A DNA stretch of 64,000 bases from an uncultured Planktomarina sp. GTDB taxonomy: Bacteria; Pseudomonadota; Alphaproteobacteria; Rhodobacterales; Rhodobacteraceae. The position numbers were made by a program, and so were the translations under genes. Location of the stretch: NCBI GenBank assembly GCA_905182535.1, contig CAJJBZ010000016.1, positions 1-64,000 of the forward strand, given 5' to 3'. Shown one piece after another: positions 33,554 to 42,795 of the stretch. The number at the start of each line of letters is the position of its first letter. The stretch's first letter is position 1. The notes beneath the pieces are model-generated. The model was not told where the DNA came from, did not search any database, and was given only the letters and a program-made list of their open reading frames with translations.

Positions 33554-34290
33554 GCTTATTCTCATATACAACTGTAAATATTCAACCAACTCGTATTGGT
33601 GTTATAGTTTTGCAATCCGACGAAACCATTGAACGGGATCTTATGGCTATGCGCGGGGATGCGGATGTATTCGTCAGCCGAGTGCCCAGCGGGCAAGAAG
33701 TCACGGCAGAAACCTTACAATCCATGGCGGGACATATTGCAGCCTCCGCTAGCCTATTCCCCCAGACTATTAGCTTTGACGCAGTGGGATATGGCTGCAC
33801 CTCAGGCACCGCTCAAATCGGGGTCAGCGAAATTGAACGGCTGGTAAAATCGGGTACGCAGACAAAAACCGTCAGCCAGCCCGTCTCGGCGCTGGTGGCC
33901 GCGTGTCAGTATTTGGGCCTCAAACGCATCGCCTTTCTGTCCCCCTATATCGAGAGTGTCAGCGCAAATCTGCGGCAGGTTTTGCTAGATAATGGCGTTG
34001 AAACTCCAGCCTTCGGAACCTTTGGCGAGGCGGAGGAATCCAAAGTAGTGCGCATTTCCGGCGCATCGGTGATGGAGGCCGCCACAGCATTGGTGCGTGA
34101 TAGTCAGGTTGATGGCATCTTTCTCAGTTGCACCAATCTACGCACTTTGGATTTGATCACGCCATTGGAAGCGGCGCTCGACATGCCAGTTTTGTCCAGC
34201 AATCTGGTGCTGGCGTGGCATTTGGCACAGCTGTCGGGCAACCCCGAGGCCTTAAGCGGTCCCGGGCGATTGTTTGCATCTGTATCCTAG
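33550..34290 (+). CDS. Asp/Glu racemase superfamily protein (maleate isomerase / EutA-like)
   Basis: A 246-residue protein of the aspartate/glutamate racemase superfamily, which includes maleate cis-trans isomerase, arylmalonate decarboxylase, hydantoin racemase and the ectoine-cluster protein EutA. The two catalytic-type cysteines are in GYGCTSGTAQIG and FLSCTNLRTLD. The N-terminal TRIGVIVLQSDETIERDL is like EutA and maleate isomerases. ATG 33550 overlaps the M24 stop (ATGA). The 3' end overlaps the convergent putA stop in CTAG. With HyuAB nearby, hydantoin or amino acid racemisation is also plausible. Confidence 0.75.
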   Translation: MSLFSYTTVNIQPTRIGVIVLQSDETIERDLMAMRGDADVFVSRVPSGQEVTAETLQSMAGHIAASASLFPQTISFDAVGYGCTSGTAQIGVSEIERLVKSGTQTKTVSQPVSALVAACQYLGLKRIAFLSPYIESVSANLRQVLLDNGVETPAFGTFGEAEESKVVRISGASVMEAATALVRDSQVDGIFLSCTNLRTLDLITPLEAALDMPVLSSNLVLAWHLAQLSGNPEALSGPGRLFASVS

Positions 34291-37200
34291 CTGGCCAGTA
34301 GCGCGACATTGCCCCCTGCGGCGGTTGTATCGATGCAGATGGACTGCTCGCGCAGCAACCATGTCTCAAATCCCTCATCCATCAGCAAAGGCACAATCAG
34401 CCCCTCACGCTGGCTGAGCGCTTGGCGCAGAGCCTTACCATCAGACCCTGCATACACCACGGCTTCCAACTCAGCGATTTTGATCAAATCACACGGTGCA
34501 ACTGTTGCGGCTATCGCCGAACAGCCCATGGTGCGGGCTTGTGCGGCCCGCGCATGTGCACCCTGCCCCATGCAGAGCACCCGATCCTTAGGTGTCAATA
34601 CATAACGGTTCGACTCTCCGGTTGGCCCCGGTAGAGTCTTCTGCCTCATACTTGACATGCGCAGGCTTGGCGTCAAAGGCCGAGGCCACCTGCTCCACCG
34701 ACAGCACCGGCGGCATATCTCCATGATCACTCAACTGGTGTTGCGCCACAAAGCGTCGCAAATAGCGCGGCCCACCAGCCTTGGGACCCGTTCCACTCAA
34801 TCCATGTCCACCAAAGGGTTGTGATCCGACCACCGCACCAATTTGATTGCGGTTGATATAAAGATTACCCACATTAATCCGACTTACGATCCGTTGCACC
34901 CGGTCATCAATACGACTGTGAAACCCGAACGTAAGACCGTAGCCACTGGCGTTGATATCATCAATCACCTGATCCAAGTCCGCAGCTAAGAATGTAGCCA
35001 AATGCAACACCGGCCCAAATATTTCTTCACTCAGATCACCAATGCCTTGCACCGCAAGAACTGTTGGTGCCACAAATGTGCCAGTTTCAGGCGCTCGTGT
35101 TTGAAATAGGACTTTGCTCTGCGCGATATGATGCAAGATTTTGGCTTGCGCCGCGGGGTCAATTACTGGGCCCACATCACAGTCAGCATCGGCGGGGTTG
35201 CCCACCACCAAAGCCTGCATTGCGCCAAAGAGCATTTTTTGGAATTCCGCCGCGATATCGCGTTGCACATAGAGCACCCGCAAGGCGGAGCAACGCTGTC
35301 CAGCCGATTGAAATGCGCTAACAAGCACATCCCCGACCGCCTGTTCTAACAGAGCCGTGCTGTCCACGATCATTGCGTTCAATCCGCCTGTTTCTGCGAT
35401 CAAAGGTGCTGTGGGCGAAAGCCAATCAGCCATGGTGCGGTTAATCCGCTGGGCGGTGGCTGTCGAGCCGGTAAAGCACACCCCAGAAATCTTAGTCGCG
35501 CTACACAAAACCGGTCCCACGACGGCACCCTCGCCCACAACCAATTGCAAGCACGCAACAGGCACGCCCGCGCGGTGCAACAACTCCACCGCAACATGGG
35601 CAATCATGCTGGTGTTTTCCGCAGGTTTGGCCAGAACGCCATTGCCCGCCGCCAAAGCCGCCGCAATTTGTCCAGTGAAAATCGCCAAAGGAAAATTCCA
35701 AGGGCTGATACAGGTGAAGATACCGTCACCAGAAAATTTCTGCCGCTCTGCTTCAGCTGCATAATATCTTAGAAAATCGACAGCCTCACGCAGCTCACCA
35801 ATGCAATCGGACAAGGTTTTGCCAGCTTCATGGGTCAACAATGCGAACAGTTCTCCCGCATGGGCCTCATACAGATCTGCCGCTTGGCGCAGCACATGAG
35901 CGCGTGTGCTTGGGTCTGCGTCCCAAGGAGTCGCTGCCTCGACAGTCCGCGCCGCTTGTTGCGGTGATAAATACCGGACCTGTCCTATTCGCGTGCCGGT
36001 TGCTGGATTTATGACCGCTTGGATATCACCCACATCCCCAAAATCCCAATCTTGTGGAGTGGCGCGTGCCGCTTGTAATTCTGCCAGCACCAAAGGGTCC
36101 GATAAATCGAACCCCATAGAGTTGGGACGGGTTGGCATGAAAATATCCTGTGGCCCCGTAATCGGTGGCCCCGCCTCACCCAGTTTTTTAAACGGATCAG
36201 CAGCAACCAGCGCTGAGGGTACATCAGCGTCAAAAATTTGATTTACGAAGGACGAATTGGCACCGTTCTCCAACAATCTTCGCACCAAATAGGCCAATAA
36301 GTCACTGTGATGGCCCACTGGCGCATAAATCCGGCACTGAACACCCTGCTCTTTGACCACTTGATCATGCAGCGCCTCTCCCATGCCATGTAACCGCTGA
36401 AACTCAAAATCAGAGGTACCTTGCTCGGTGGCACTATGCAGAACGGCCGCGATGGTATGAGCATTATGGGTGGCAAATTGCGGATAGATGCGGTCAGACA
36501 TGGCTAGTAATTTGGCCGCGCAGCAGATGTAATTTATATCCGTATTGTGTTTGGTCGCCAGAACCGGGAAACCTGGTAAGCTCTCCACCTGCGCCAGTTT
36601 AATCTCACTGTCCCAATAAGCACCTTTCACCAACCGCACCATGATTCGGCGATCCAAACCTTGCGCCAGGAGATAAAGCCAATCAATCACATGGGCCGCA
36701 CGTTTGCCGTAGGCCTGTACCACGACACCAAATCCGTCCCATCCCGCAAGGCTCGGCTCAGATAAAACCGCTGAAATCACGTCTAAAGACAGATCCAACC
36801 GCGCCGCTTCCTCTGCATCGATGTTCAGCCCAATGCCCGCAGATTTTGCCAAAAGCGCCAGAGATCGAGCACGCGGCACAAGATCGCGCATCACCTGATC
36901 TCGGTGCCGCAGGTCATATGTGGGATGCAGCGCTGATAAGTTTAATCGAAATGCCGGGGTTTGTGCGGATATCATCGCCCAAAGCCGCCTTCGCAATTTG
37001 AGAAATCGCATCCGCATAAGCCATGTGATAGCTGCAGGCATCCGCATCGTTCACGGCCGCCTCGCCCAGCATATCATAGCTATAGCTATAGGACTGCGCC
37101 TCAAGGGTCTTGGCGCGCTTGATGGCCTTTTGGATGGTTTGACCCAGCACAAATTGCTGCCCCATCTCCCGCATCACCCGCGCCACAGCTTGGCGGATCA

Positions 37201-37648
37201 CCGGCTCACCCAAACGCTTGATTGCACCCCGCAAGACGCCAGCTACTCCTTTGCCGGGCTCATCCAACACCTGCCCAGTTACAAATAATGCCCATGTAGT
37301 GGCATTCACAAAGGTAGAATGGCTGTCACCCAAATGTTTACCCCATTCCGAGGGCGCAATCTTGTCTTCAATCAAAGCATCCATCGTGGCGGCATCCGGC
37401 ACGCGTAGCAAGGCCTCAGCCAGACACATCAGAGCTACGCCTTCATCAGAAGACAGCCCGTATTCACCAAGGAATAATTCCATCATCGATGGCTTAGCCG
37501 AATGGCGCAGTTGATCAACCATGGCGCAGGAATGTTTAGAAATATCCTCGCGGGCCGCAGCCTCCGGAGCAAAGGCTGCAACAACCGCAAGTACATCTGT
37601 ATCAGCGACAAATGCCTTCGAACGCATTTCCGCGCGTATTTCATCCAT
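34287..37648 (-). CDS. putA: Bifunctional proline dehydrogenase / P5C dehydrogenase PutA, two frameshifts
   Basis: Oxidises proline to glutamate in two steps on one chain. The proline dehydrogenase barrel shows GISIKLSALHPTYDLRH and MVRLVKGAYWDSEIKLAQ; the aldehyde dehydrogenase part shows FTGSTATAQRINR, the glutamate in LIAETGGLNAMIVD and the cysteine in SAGQRCSALRVLYV. There is no N-terminal ribbon-helix-helix, so PutA cannot repress itself; the divergent Lrp protein probably does that. Extra bases at about 36938 (after GISIKL) and about 34620 (GGGG for GGG before PTGESNRYVLTP) break it. Corrected length is about 1119 residues, normal for this type. Its ATG overlaps the ocd stop (TGATG). 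Confidence 0.92.
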
Positions 37649-38706
37649 CAAAGTACACCTTTGGCGCGATTGACCATGCCAAACAAATCGCGCGGATCAT
37701 CTGGATCTGCGAGCAAATCCAAATCGATATGATGGCCCGTGCGTTCCAATTGGTCGCGCACATAGCGCAGGGCAGAGAAATCTTCAGTCGCAAAGCCTAC
37801 GCTATCAAACAAGGTGATTTGCCGATCCGAACTGCGGCCTGGCAGCTGACCCGTGATCACTTGCCACAATTCTGTGACGGGATAATCTGGGTCCAAAGCC
37901 TGAATTTCACCCTCAATCCGCGTTTGCGGTTGGTATTCTACAAAAATATCAGAACGTAGCAAAATATCACGGTGCAACTCCGTTTTGCCGGGACAATCAC
38001 CGCCAATCGCATTGATGTGCACCCCTGATCCAACCATATTATCGGTCAAAACGGTCGCGTTTTGCTTGTCTGCGGTGCAGGTAGTAATGATATCGGCTCC
38101 AGTGACAGCGGCCTCTGCAGTATTGCAAATCATGACATCAAGCCCGGAGTTTTCTAAGTTTTTGGCCGCCTTATGCGTGGCTTGGGCATCAACATCATAC
38201 AGCCGCACCGCAGTGATCCCCACGATCTCTTGAAAGGCCAGTGCTTGAAATTCACACTGCGCGCCATTGCCAATCAAGGCCATAGTACGTGCGCCTTTGG
38301 GCCCAAGATATTTGGCAGCCATCGCGCTTGTAGCGGCGGTACGCAGCGCGGTCAGGACGGTCATTTCTGAAAACAATACCGGATAACCATTAGACACTCT
38401 GGCCAACACACCAAAAGCAGTAACAGTTTGAAACCCCCGGGCCATGTTAGACGGGTGCCCGTTCACATATTTAAAGCCGTAATATTCCCCGTCTGAGGTG
38501 GGCATCAATTCGATCACCCCCTCCTCAGAGTGGGTGGCAATTCTTGGGGTCTTATCAAACAGGGGCCAACGGGCGAAATCCGCCTCAATATAGGCGCAAA
38601 TTTCCCGCATCATTTGACGTGGGCCAATGGAATTAACAATTTTCATCATATCTTGAACTGAAACAAATGGCACCATGGCCATAGCTGAAGGATTTAGGTT
38701 AATCAT
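37648..38706 (-). CDS. ocd: Ornithine cyclodeaminase
   Basis: A 352-residue NAD-dependent enzyme converting ornithine to proline and ammonia. The length and the run KYLGPKGARTMALIGNGAQ, with its Rossmann glycines, fit true ornithine cyclodeaminases. INAIGGDCPGKTELH carries the catalytic aspartate segment, and KYVNGHPSN the substrate lysine region. ATG 38706 follows AAGAGGATTATG and lies one base after the arginase stop; the end overlaps putA. Between arginase and PutA its role is clear: arginine to ornithine to proline to glutamate. It is much longer than, and only distantly related to, the paralogue at 57-1016. Confidence 0.9.
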   Translation of the reverse strand: MINLNPSAMAMVPFVSVQDMMKIVNSIGPRQMMREICAYIEADFARWPLFDKTPRIATHSEEGVIELMPTSDGEYYGFKYVNGHPSNMARGFQTVTAFGVLARVSNGYPVLFSEMTVLTALRTAATSAMAAKYLGPKGARTMALIGNGAQCEFQALAFQEIVGITAVRLYDVDAQATHKAAKNLENSGLDVMICNTAEAAVTGADIITTCTADKQNATVLTDNMVGSGVHINAIGGDCPGKTELHRDILLRSDIFVEYQPQTRIEGEIQALDPDYPVTELWQVITGQLPGRSSDRQITLFDSVGFATEDFSALRYVRDQLERTGHHIDLDLLADPDDPRDLFGMVNRAKGVL

Positions 38707-38707
38707 A

Positions 38708-39640
38708 TCATAATCCTCTTGTCCGACGATCAAGCACCTTTCGACCCAGAAGCGAGGCGGTGAGATCGCACATAAGCGTTGCAGTTTTTCCCCGAATATC
38801 AAGGAAGGGATTTAATTCCGTGAGTTCAAGCGAAGTGGCCAAACCGCTGTCATGGGTCATCTCCATGATCAAATGCGCCTCGCGAAATGTGGCGCCACCT
38901 GGAACCGTGGTCCCGACTGCAGGTGCGATGCTTGGATCCAAAAAATCGACATCAAAACTGACATGCAAAAGCCCATTTGCCGCAGCAACTCGGCTGCAAA
39001 AACAGCTTCCATAGGTTTGGCCACCCCCAATTCATCAATCCGGCGCATGTCATAGACGTCAATGCCTAAGTCACGGATAAATTGATGCTCAGCCTCATCC
39101 ACCGACCGCAGACCCATCATACAAATATTGGCAGGATCCAACGGGGCGGGTACGGGAGGGAAAATGCCCTCAAAGCTAGGCATTCCCAGCGCATATGCCA
39201 TGGGTGTGCCATGCAGATGCCCACTCAACGTGCTAGTCAATGTGTTCATATCAGGATGCGCATCCAGCCAAAGCACAAATTGTGGCCGCCCAATTGCTAC
39301 AGCCGCTCTGGGCCAAGCCAGTCAATGTGCCAGCTGCCATCGAATGATCACCACCTATAAAAATTGGAAACGTATCCTGAGCTGCTAGCTCGGCAGTGCG
39401 GACTTGAATGTCGCGCGTCCAAGCTACAATTTCTGGCAGTTTTTTTAAATGCGCGGGGCACAAAATATCTGGAGTGTATGTTGGAAAAGGTAAATTTCCC
39501 AAGTCGCTTAGGCCAAACCCCTGAGTGGTGATGACTTCTCCCAAGCCAGCCGTGCGAAAAGCATCAGGGCCCATGAGACAGCCGCCGCGTCCAGTACCAG
39601 CCTGCAACGGCAGGCCTAAAATTGTGCAATGACTTGTCAT
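38708..39640 (-). CDS. rocF: Arginase, two frameshifts
   Basis: A manganese ureohydrolase splitting arginine into ornithine and urea. The metal-binding motifs are present: FIGGDHSMAAG, LWLDAHPDMNT and SFDVDFLDPS. An extra base at about 39305 (before AVAIGRPQFVLWLDAH) and a lost base at about 39000 (before VAAANGLLHVSFDVD) break the frame. Because they cancel in length, the total is 311 codons, the normal arginase size. The start at 39640 follows CTGGAGCGCCTT. It is first in the operon rocF-ocd-putA and divergent from the Lrp gene. Confidence 0.88.
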
Positions 39641-39751
39641 AAGGCGCTCCAGTAGTTTTTTGCAGGTTGTCATCATGGGACTTGAACAATAAGCCTAAAT
39701 AGTGTTCAAAAAATATAATTAATGATCAAGTTATAGGGCTAATTATATAAT

Positions 39752-40180
39752 ATGTTCAAAATAGATGATATCGATCGACAAATTATTGCGCGACTCCAAG
39801 TTGATGGTCGCGCCACTGTGACCACTTTGGCCGCAGTATTGGGGCTGGCGCGGGGTACGGTGCAGGCACGCTTGTCCAGATTGATCAGCAGCCGCACCAT
39901 CAAACGGTTCACCATCGACTTAAACACGCTGGAAACGAATGAGTTGGTACGCGCCGTTATGATGATCGAAGTACGCGGCAATACAGCGGAATCAGTGCAA
40001 AAGGCCTTGCAAAGGATGCCCGAGGTCTCTGCTCTGCACCGCACATGCGGGGTGTGGGATTTGGTGGTCGAGCTGGAAACTACCAGCCTTTATAAATTTG
40101 ACGGCGTATTATCGCGGATCAGAGAACTCACTGGGGTGTCAAACTCCGAGACTTGCCCTTTGCTGCGGCGCGTCAGCTGA
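39752..40180 (+). CDS. Lrp/AsnC-family transcriptional regulator (PutR-like)
   Basis: A 142-residue Lrp/AsnC regulator: an N-terminal helix-turn-helix (IDRQIIARLQVDGRATVTT, residues 5-23, and following) and a C-terminal RAM ligand-binding domain with CGVWDLVVELE. Divergent from rocF-ocd-putA with 111 bases between, it is the likely proline-, ornithine- or arginine-responsive regulator of that operon. The ATG is immediately preceded by TTATATAAT, which resembles a -10 box, so the mRNA may be leaderless or the promoter may lie at an unusual place. A decayed copy of its 3' end lies 350 bases downstream. Confidence 0.85.
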   Translation: MFKIDDIDRQIIARLQVDGRATVTTLAAVLGLARGTVQARLSRLISSRTIKRFTIDLNTLETNELVRAVMMIEVRGNTAESVQKALQRMPEVSALHRTCGVWDLVVELETTSLYKFDGVLSRIRELTGVSNSETCPLLRRVS

Positions 40181-40204
40181 CACGCTGATCAATCTTCGGT
40201 TTGT

Positions 40205-40450
40205 TTAGAAACTTCAAGATTGGGGCGGTGAAGGGCCCTGGTGTTTATATCAGTCAAAAATGCTTTAGTTTTGGCACAATCAGACTTTGCGCCCCACAGA
40301 TTGAAAGGCGTTTACCAGTACATCACCAACAGCCTACTTTAGCAAAGCCGGGCTATCCATAATCATGACATTTGGCCCACCAGTTTCAGCAATCAATGGT
40401 ATATGTGAAGGTAATTGGGACGCCATAGTTCGGTTGATCTGGGATTTGGG
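40205..40450 (-). pseudogene. Decayed fragment of a second putA (P5C dehydrogenase part)
   Basis: Read on the minus strand this stretch encodes, with stops and frame changes, SQINRTMASQLPSHIPLIAE continuing as TGGPNVMIM, then AVGDVLVNAFQSVG and further on TPGPFTAPILKF. These align in order with the intact PutA of this window (QRINRTMADWLSPTAPLIAE, TGGLNAMIV, AVGDVLVSAFQSAG, ETGTFVAPTVLAV). Stops fall after ALLK and after GRKV, and the piece between the cysteine region and the TPGPF stretch is deleted. It is an old relic of a homologous gene, not a recent copy, because the bases differ at many third positions. Confidence 0.75.
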
Positions 40451-40522
40451 ATCTAGTTATAGCGTTGGAAACTAAGAGACGCTATTAGTTCGATTGCGGT
40501 GTGGCCCAGATCAGATAGTTAA

Positions 40523-40579
40523 CTTGGCGTCTCAAACTCTGAGACCTGCCTTTTGTTGCAACGCTCCAGACAAGCTATC
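40523..40579 (+). pseudogene. Decayed 3' end of a second Lrp gene
   Basis: The plus strand reads LGVSNSETCLLLQRSRQA, matching the end of the intact Lrp protein (TGVSNSETCPLLRRVS). The upstream part of the gene is missing. It lies next to the putA relic in the order and orientation expected of a divergent putA/lrp pair after an internal deletion. The rest of the 643-base gap 40181-40823 holds only the leader of the ABC transporter operon. Confidence 0.65.
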
Positions 40580-40823
40580 AGCATGCAACCTATCGGTATT
40601 TAATGATATTACAGCCTTAGTAGTGAGCATAAACGCTCATTTTGAACACAAGTCCACAAGAGCTATCCTATGAAACTAGCCAACAGATGACAGAGCTTCT
40701 GCCAATTGATAACGTGGCAAAAGCGTAGTGCATCCTACGCTTAATATTTGTATTTTTGATGAAAATAGCTTAAAAAAATAATACCTGCGCAATAGCGCAA
40801 TTCTTTTCGGATATGGAGCTACT

Positions 40824-41832
40824 ATGAAAATTAAAAACTTAACAGGTATTTCTATCGCGTCAGTCATGACCGTTTTAGGATCTTCTGCTTTCGCAAATTG
40901 TGGCGATATTACAATGGCAGACATGAACTGGCCATCGGCAACACTGATGGCCAATGTCGATAAAATCATTCTTGAAGCAGGGTATGGCTGTTCCGTTGAA
41001 ATGATTGTAGGGTGCTACTACTACAACCTTCGCATCTATGAATGAAAAAGGTCAGCCGGATGTTGCAGCTGAGCTTTGGATTAATGCAGTTCGCGAACCT
41101 TTAAATGTAGCCATGGCAGAAGGTCGCCTACATTCAGCCGTAAAAGGCCCTATCACAGATTTAGGCGAAGGATGGTGGATACCTCCGTTCACTGCCGAAA
41201 AGCATCCAGAATTGAAAACTGTGTTAGATATTCTTGATCATCCTGAGCTTTTTCCTGATAAAGAGGATCCATCAAAAGGTGCCTTTATTGGTTGCCCAGC
41301 AGGCTGGGGATGCCAGTTATCGAACATCAACTTATTCCGCGCCTTTGAAATGGAGAAAAAAGGCTGGGTACTAATTGATCCAGGCTCACAGGCAGGACTT
41401 GACGGCTCTATGATCAAAGCAAACGAACGTGGTGATAATTGGTTCGGTTATTACTGGGCTCCAACGTCTATGATTGGTAAATATGGCATGAAACTAATGC
41501 CGTTTGGAGTTCCATTTGCCGGCAGTGAAAACTGGGATGGTTGTATTGCCAAAGCAGAGCAAGATTGTGATGATCCAAAACCTTCAGCTTGGACCGCATC
41601 TGAGGTCCACACCGTTGTGACAGATCGCTTTAAGAAAAAAGCCAGCGTCGCAATGGATTATTTAGCTAAGCGGGTTGTGCCAGGCTCAGTAATGGGCGCA
41701 ATGCTCGTCTTCATGGAAGAAGAGCAATCTGACGGTCCAGATGCCGCTGCTGAATTCATGTCACGCCATGAGGATCTGTGGATGCAGTGGGTCCCTGCTG
41801 ACGTAGCAGCCGCAGTAAAAGCTTCGCTTTAG
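40824..41832 (+). CDS. proX: Betaine/carnitine ABC transporter substrate-binding protein, frameshifted
   Basis: A periplasmic OpuAC/ProX-type binding protein for quaternary-ammonium compounds such as glycine betaine, carnitine or choline. A signal peptide (MKIKNLTGISIASVMTVLG, cleaved near SSAFA-N) is followed by CGDITMADMNWPSAT. The aromatic-rich parts (GEGWWIPPF, GDNWFGYYWAPTS) are where such proteins build the tryptophan cage around the trimethylammonium group. An extra G at about 41010 (GGG for GG, inside VGATTTTFASMNEKG) breaks the frame; corrected length is about 335 residues. It is followed by a strong hairpin and then proW and proV. With carnitine genes starting 50 bases beyond proV, carnitine is a likely ligand. 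Confidence 0.88.
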
Positions 41833-41846
41833 AGCTAATAAAACTA

Positions 41847-41884
41847 AAAGCCCTGCTAATCTATGGGTTAGTAGGGCTTTTTAC
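41847..41884 (+). terminator. Rho-independent terminator/attenuator after proX
   Basis: A 13-base stem, AAAGCCCTGCTAA (41847-41859) pairing with TTAGTAGGGCTTT (41868-41880) with one G-U pair, an 8-base loop and a T run. Placed between proX and proW, it would make the binding protein more abundant than the membrane components, a common arrangement. Confidence 0.8.
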
Positions 41885-41904
41885 CGACAGAATAGGGTTT
41901 TAGT

Positions 41905-42795
41905 ATGGGCTTTTTTGATAAGTTTCCAGCAATGGAACGCGCAGATTTAAGAGACTTAAAAAAGGGGATCGACTCCTCATTTAAAGAGTTTTCAAGGTCT
42001 TGGGGAGAAAGTATCGAAGCTTTTTTTGATCCTCTTTTCTATTTTTTAGTTAATTTTGAAAAATTACTTTTATCTACGCCTTGGCCAATCATAATATCAA
42101 TAGTTGCGGGCCTAAGTTATTGGGGGTCGCGAAGCTGGAAACTATCAGCTGGCGCAGCAATTTCATTTTTATTTATAGGTTATCTCGGCATGTGGGATAA
42201 TACGATGTCGACAGTTGCCCTGATTTCAGTAGCGACATTTATTTGTATTGCACTTGGTATTCCAATTGGTGTTGCGATGTCCAAATCCGACAGACTACAG
42301 TCCACCATAACACCAGTACTAGATATCATGCAGACCATACCAATTTTTGTGTATCTTTTACCAGTTGTGATGCTGCTTGGCATAGGTAAAGTTCCCGGCC
42401 TGATTGCCGTATGCGTCTATGCAATGCCGCCCATCGTACGTCTGACAAATCTAGGCTTGAGGCTAGTTGATAAAGAAATTCTCGAGGCAGCAGATGCATT
42501 CGGATCAAATTATCGGCAAAGGCTCTTTAGCGTCCAGTTGCCTTTGGCTTTGCCAAACATCTTTGCAGGAGTAAATCAAACAATCATGATGGCACTAGCA
42601 ATGGTGGTTATCGCCTCAATGATTGGTGTGAAGGGACTCGGGGTTCCAGTACTACAATCTATTCAGAACCAATATCTCGCTCTAGGAATGATGAACGGCC
42701 TCGCGATCGTAGCACTTGCTATAATCTTCGACAGGGTATCTCAAAAATATGGCAAGCGCTTGCAGCGCCACAGGGAGGGTGGAAGCGATGTCTGA
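41905..42795 (+). CDS. proW: Betaine/carnitine ABC transporter permease
   Basis: A 296-residue inner-membrane permease of the ProW/OpuAB type with about six membrane segments. The N-terminal 40 residues are charged and cytoplasmic. The EAA-type loop that contacts the ATPase is visible as EAADAFGSNYRQRLFSVQLP. It follows proX by 72 bases, across the terminator, and overlaps proV by 8 bases, showing coupled translation. No damage. Confidence 0.9.
   Translation: MGFFDKFPAMERADLRDLKKGIDSSFKEFSRSWGESIEAFFDPLFYFLVNFEKLLLSTPWPIIISIVAGLSYWGSRSWKLSAGAAISFLFIGYLGMWDNTMSTVALISVATFICIALGIPIGVAMSKSDRLQSTITPVLDIMQTIPIFVYLLPVVMLLGIGKVPGLIAVCVYAMPPIVRLTNLGLRLVDKEILEAADAFGSNYRQRLFSVQLPLALPNIFAGVNQTIMMALAMVVIASMIGVKGLGVPVLQSIQNQYLALGMMNGLAIVALAIIFDRVSQKYGKRLQRHREGGSDV

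Noticed and set aside
31360-34290. Ectoine degradation (eut/doe) cluster
   Set aside because: EutA-like and M24 proteins are suggestive, but no deacetylase (DoeB/EutE), transaminase/semialdehyde dehydrogenase pair or TRAP transporter is present, and the M24 protein looks more like Xaa-Pro peptidases.
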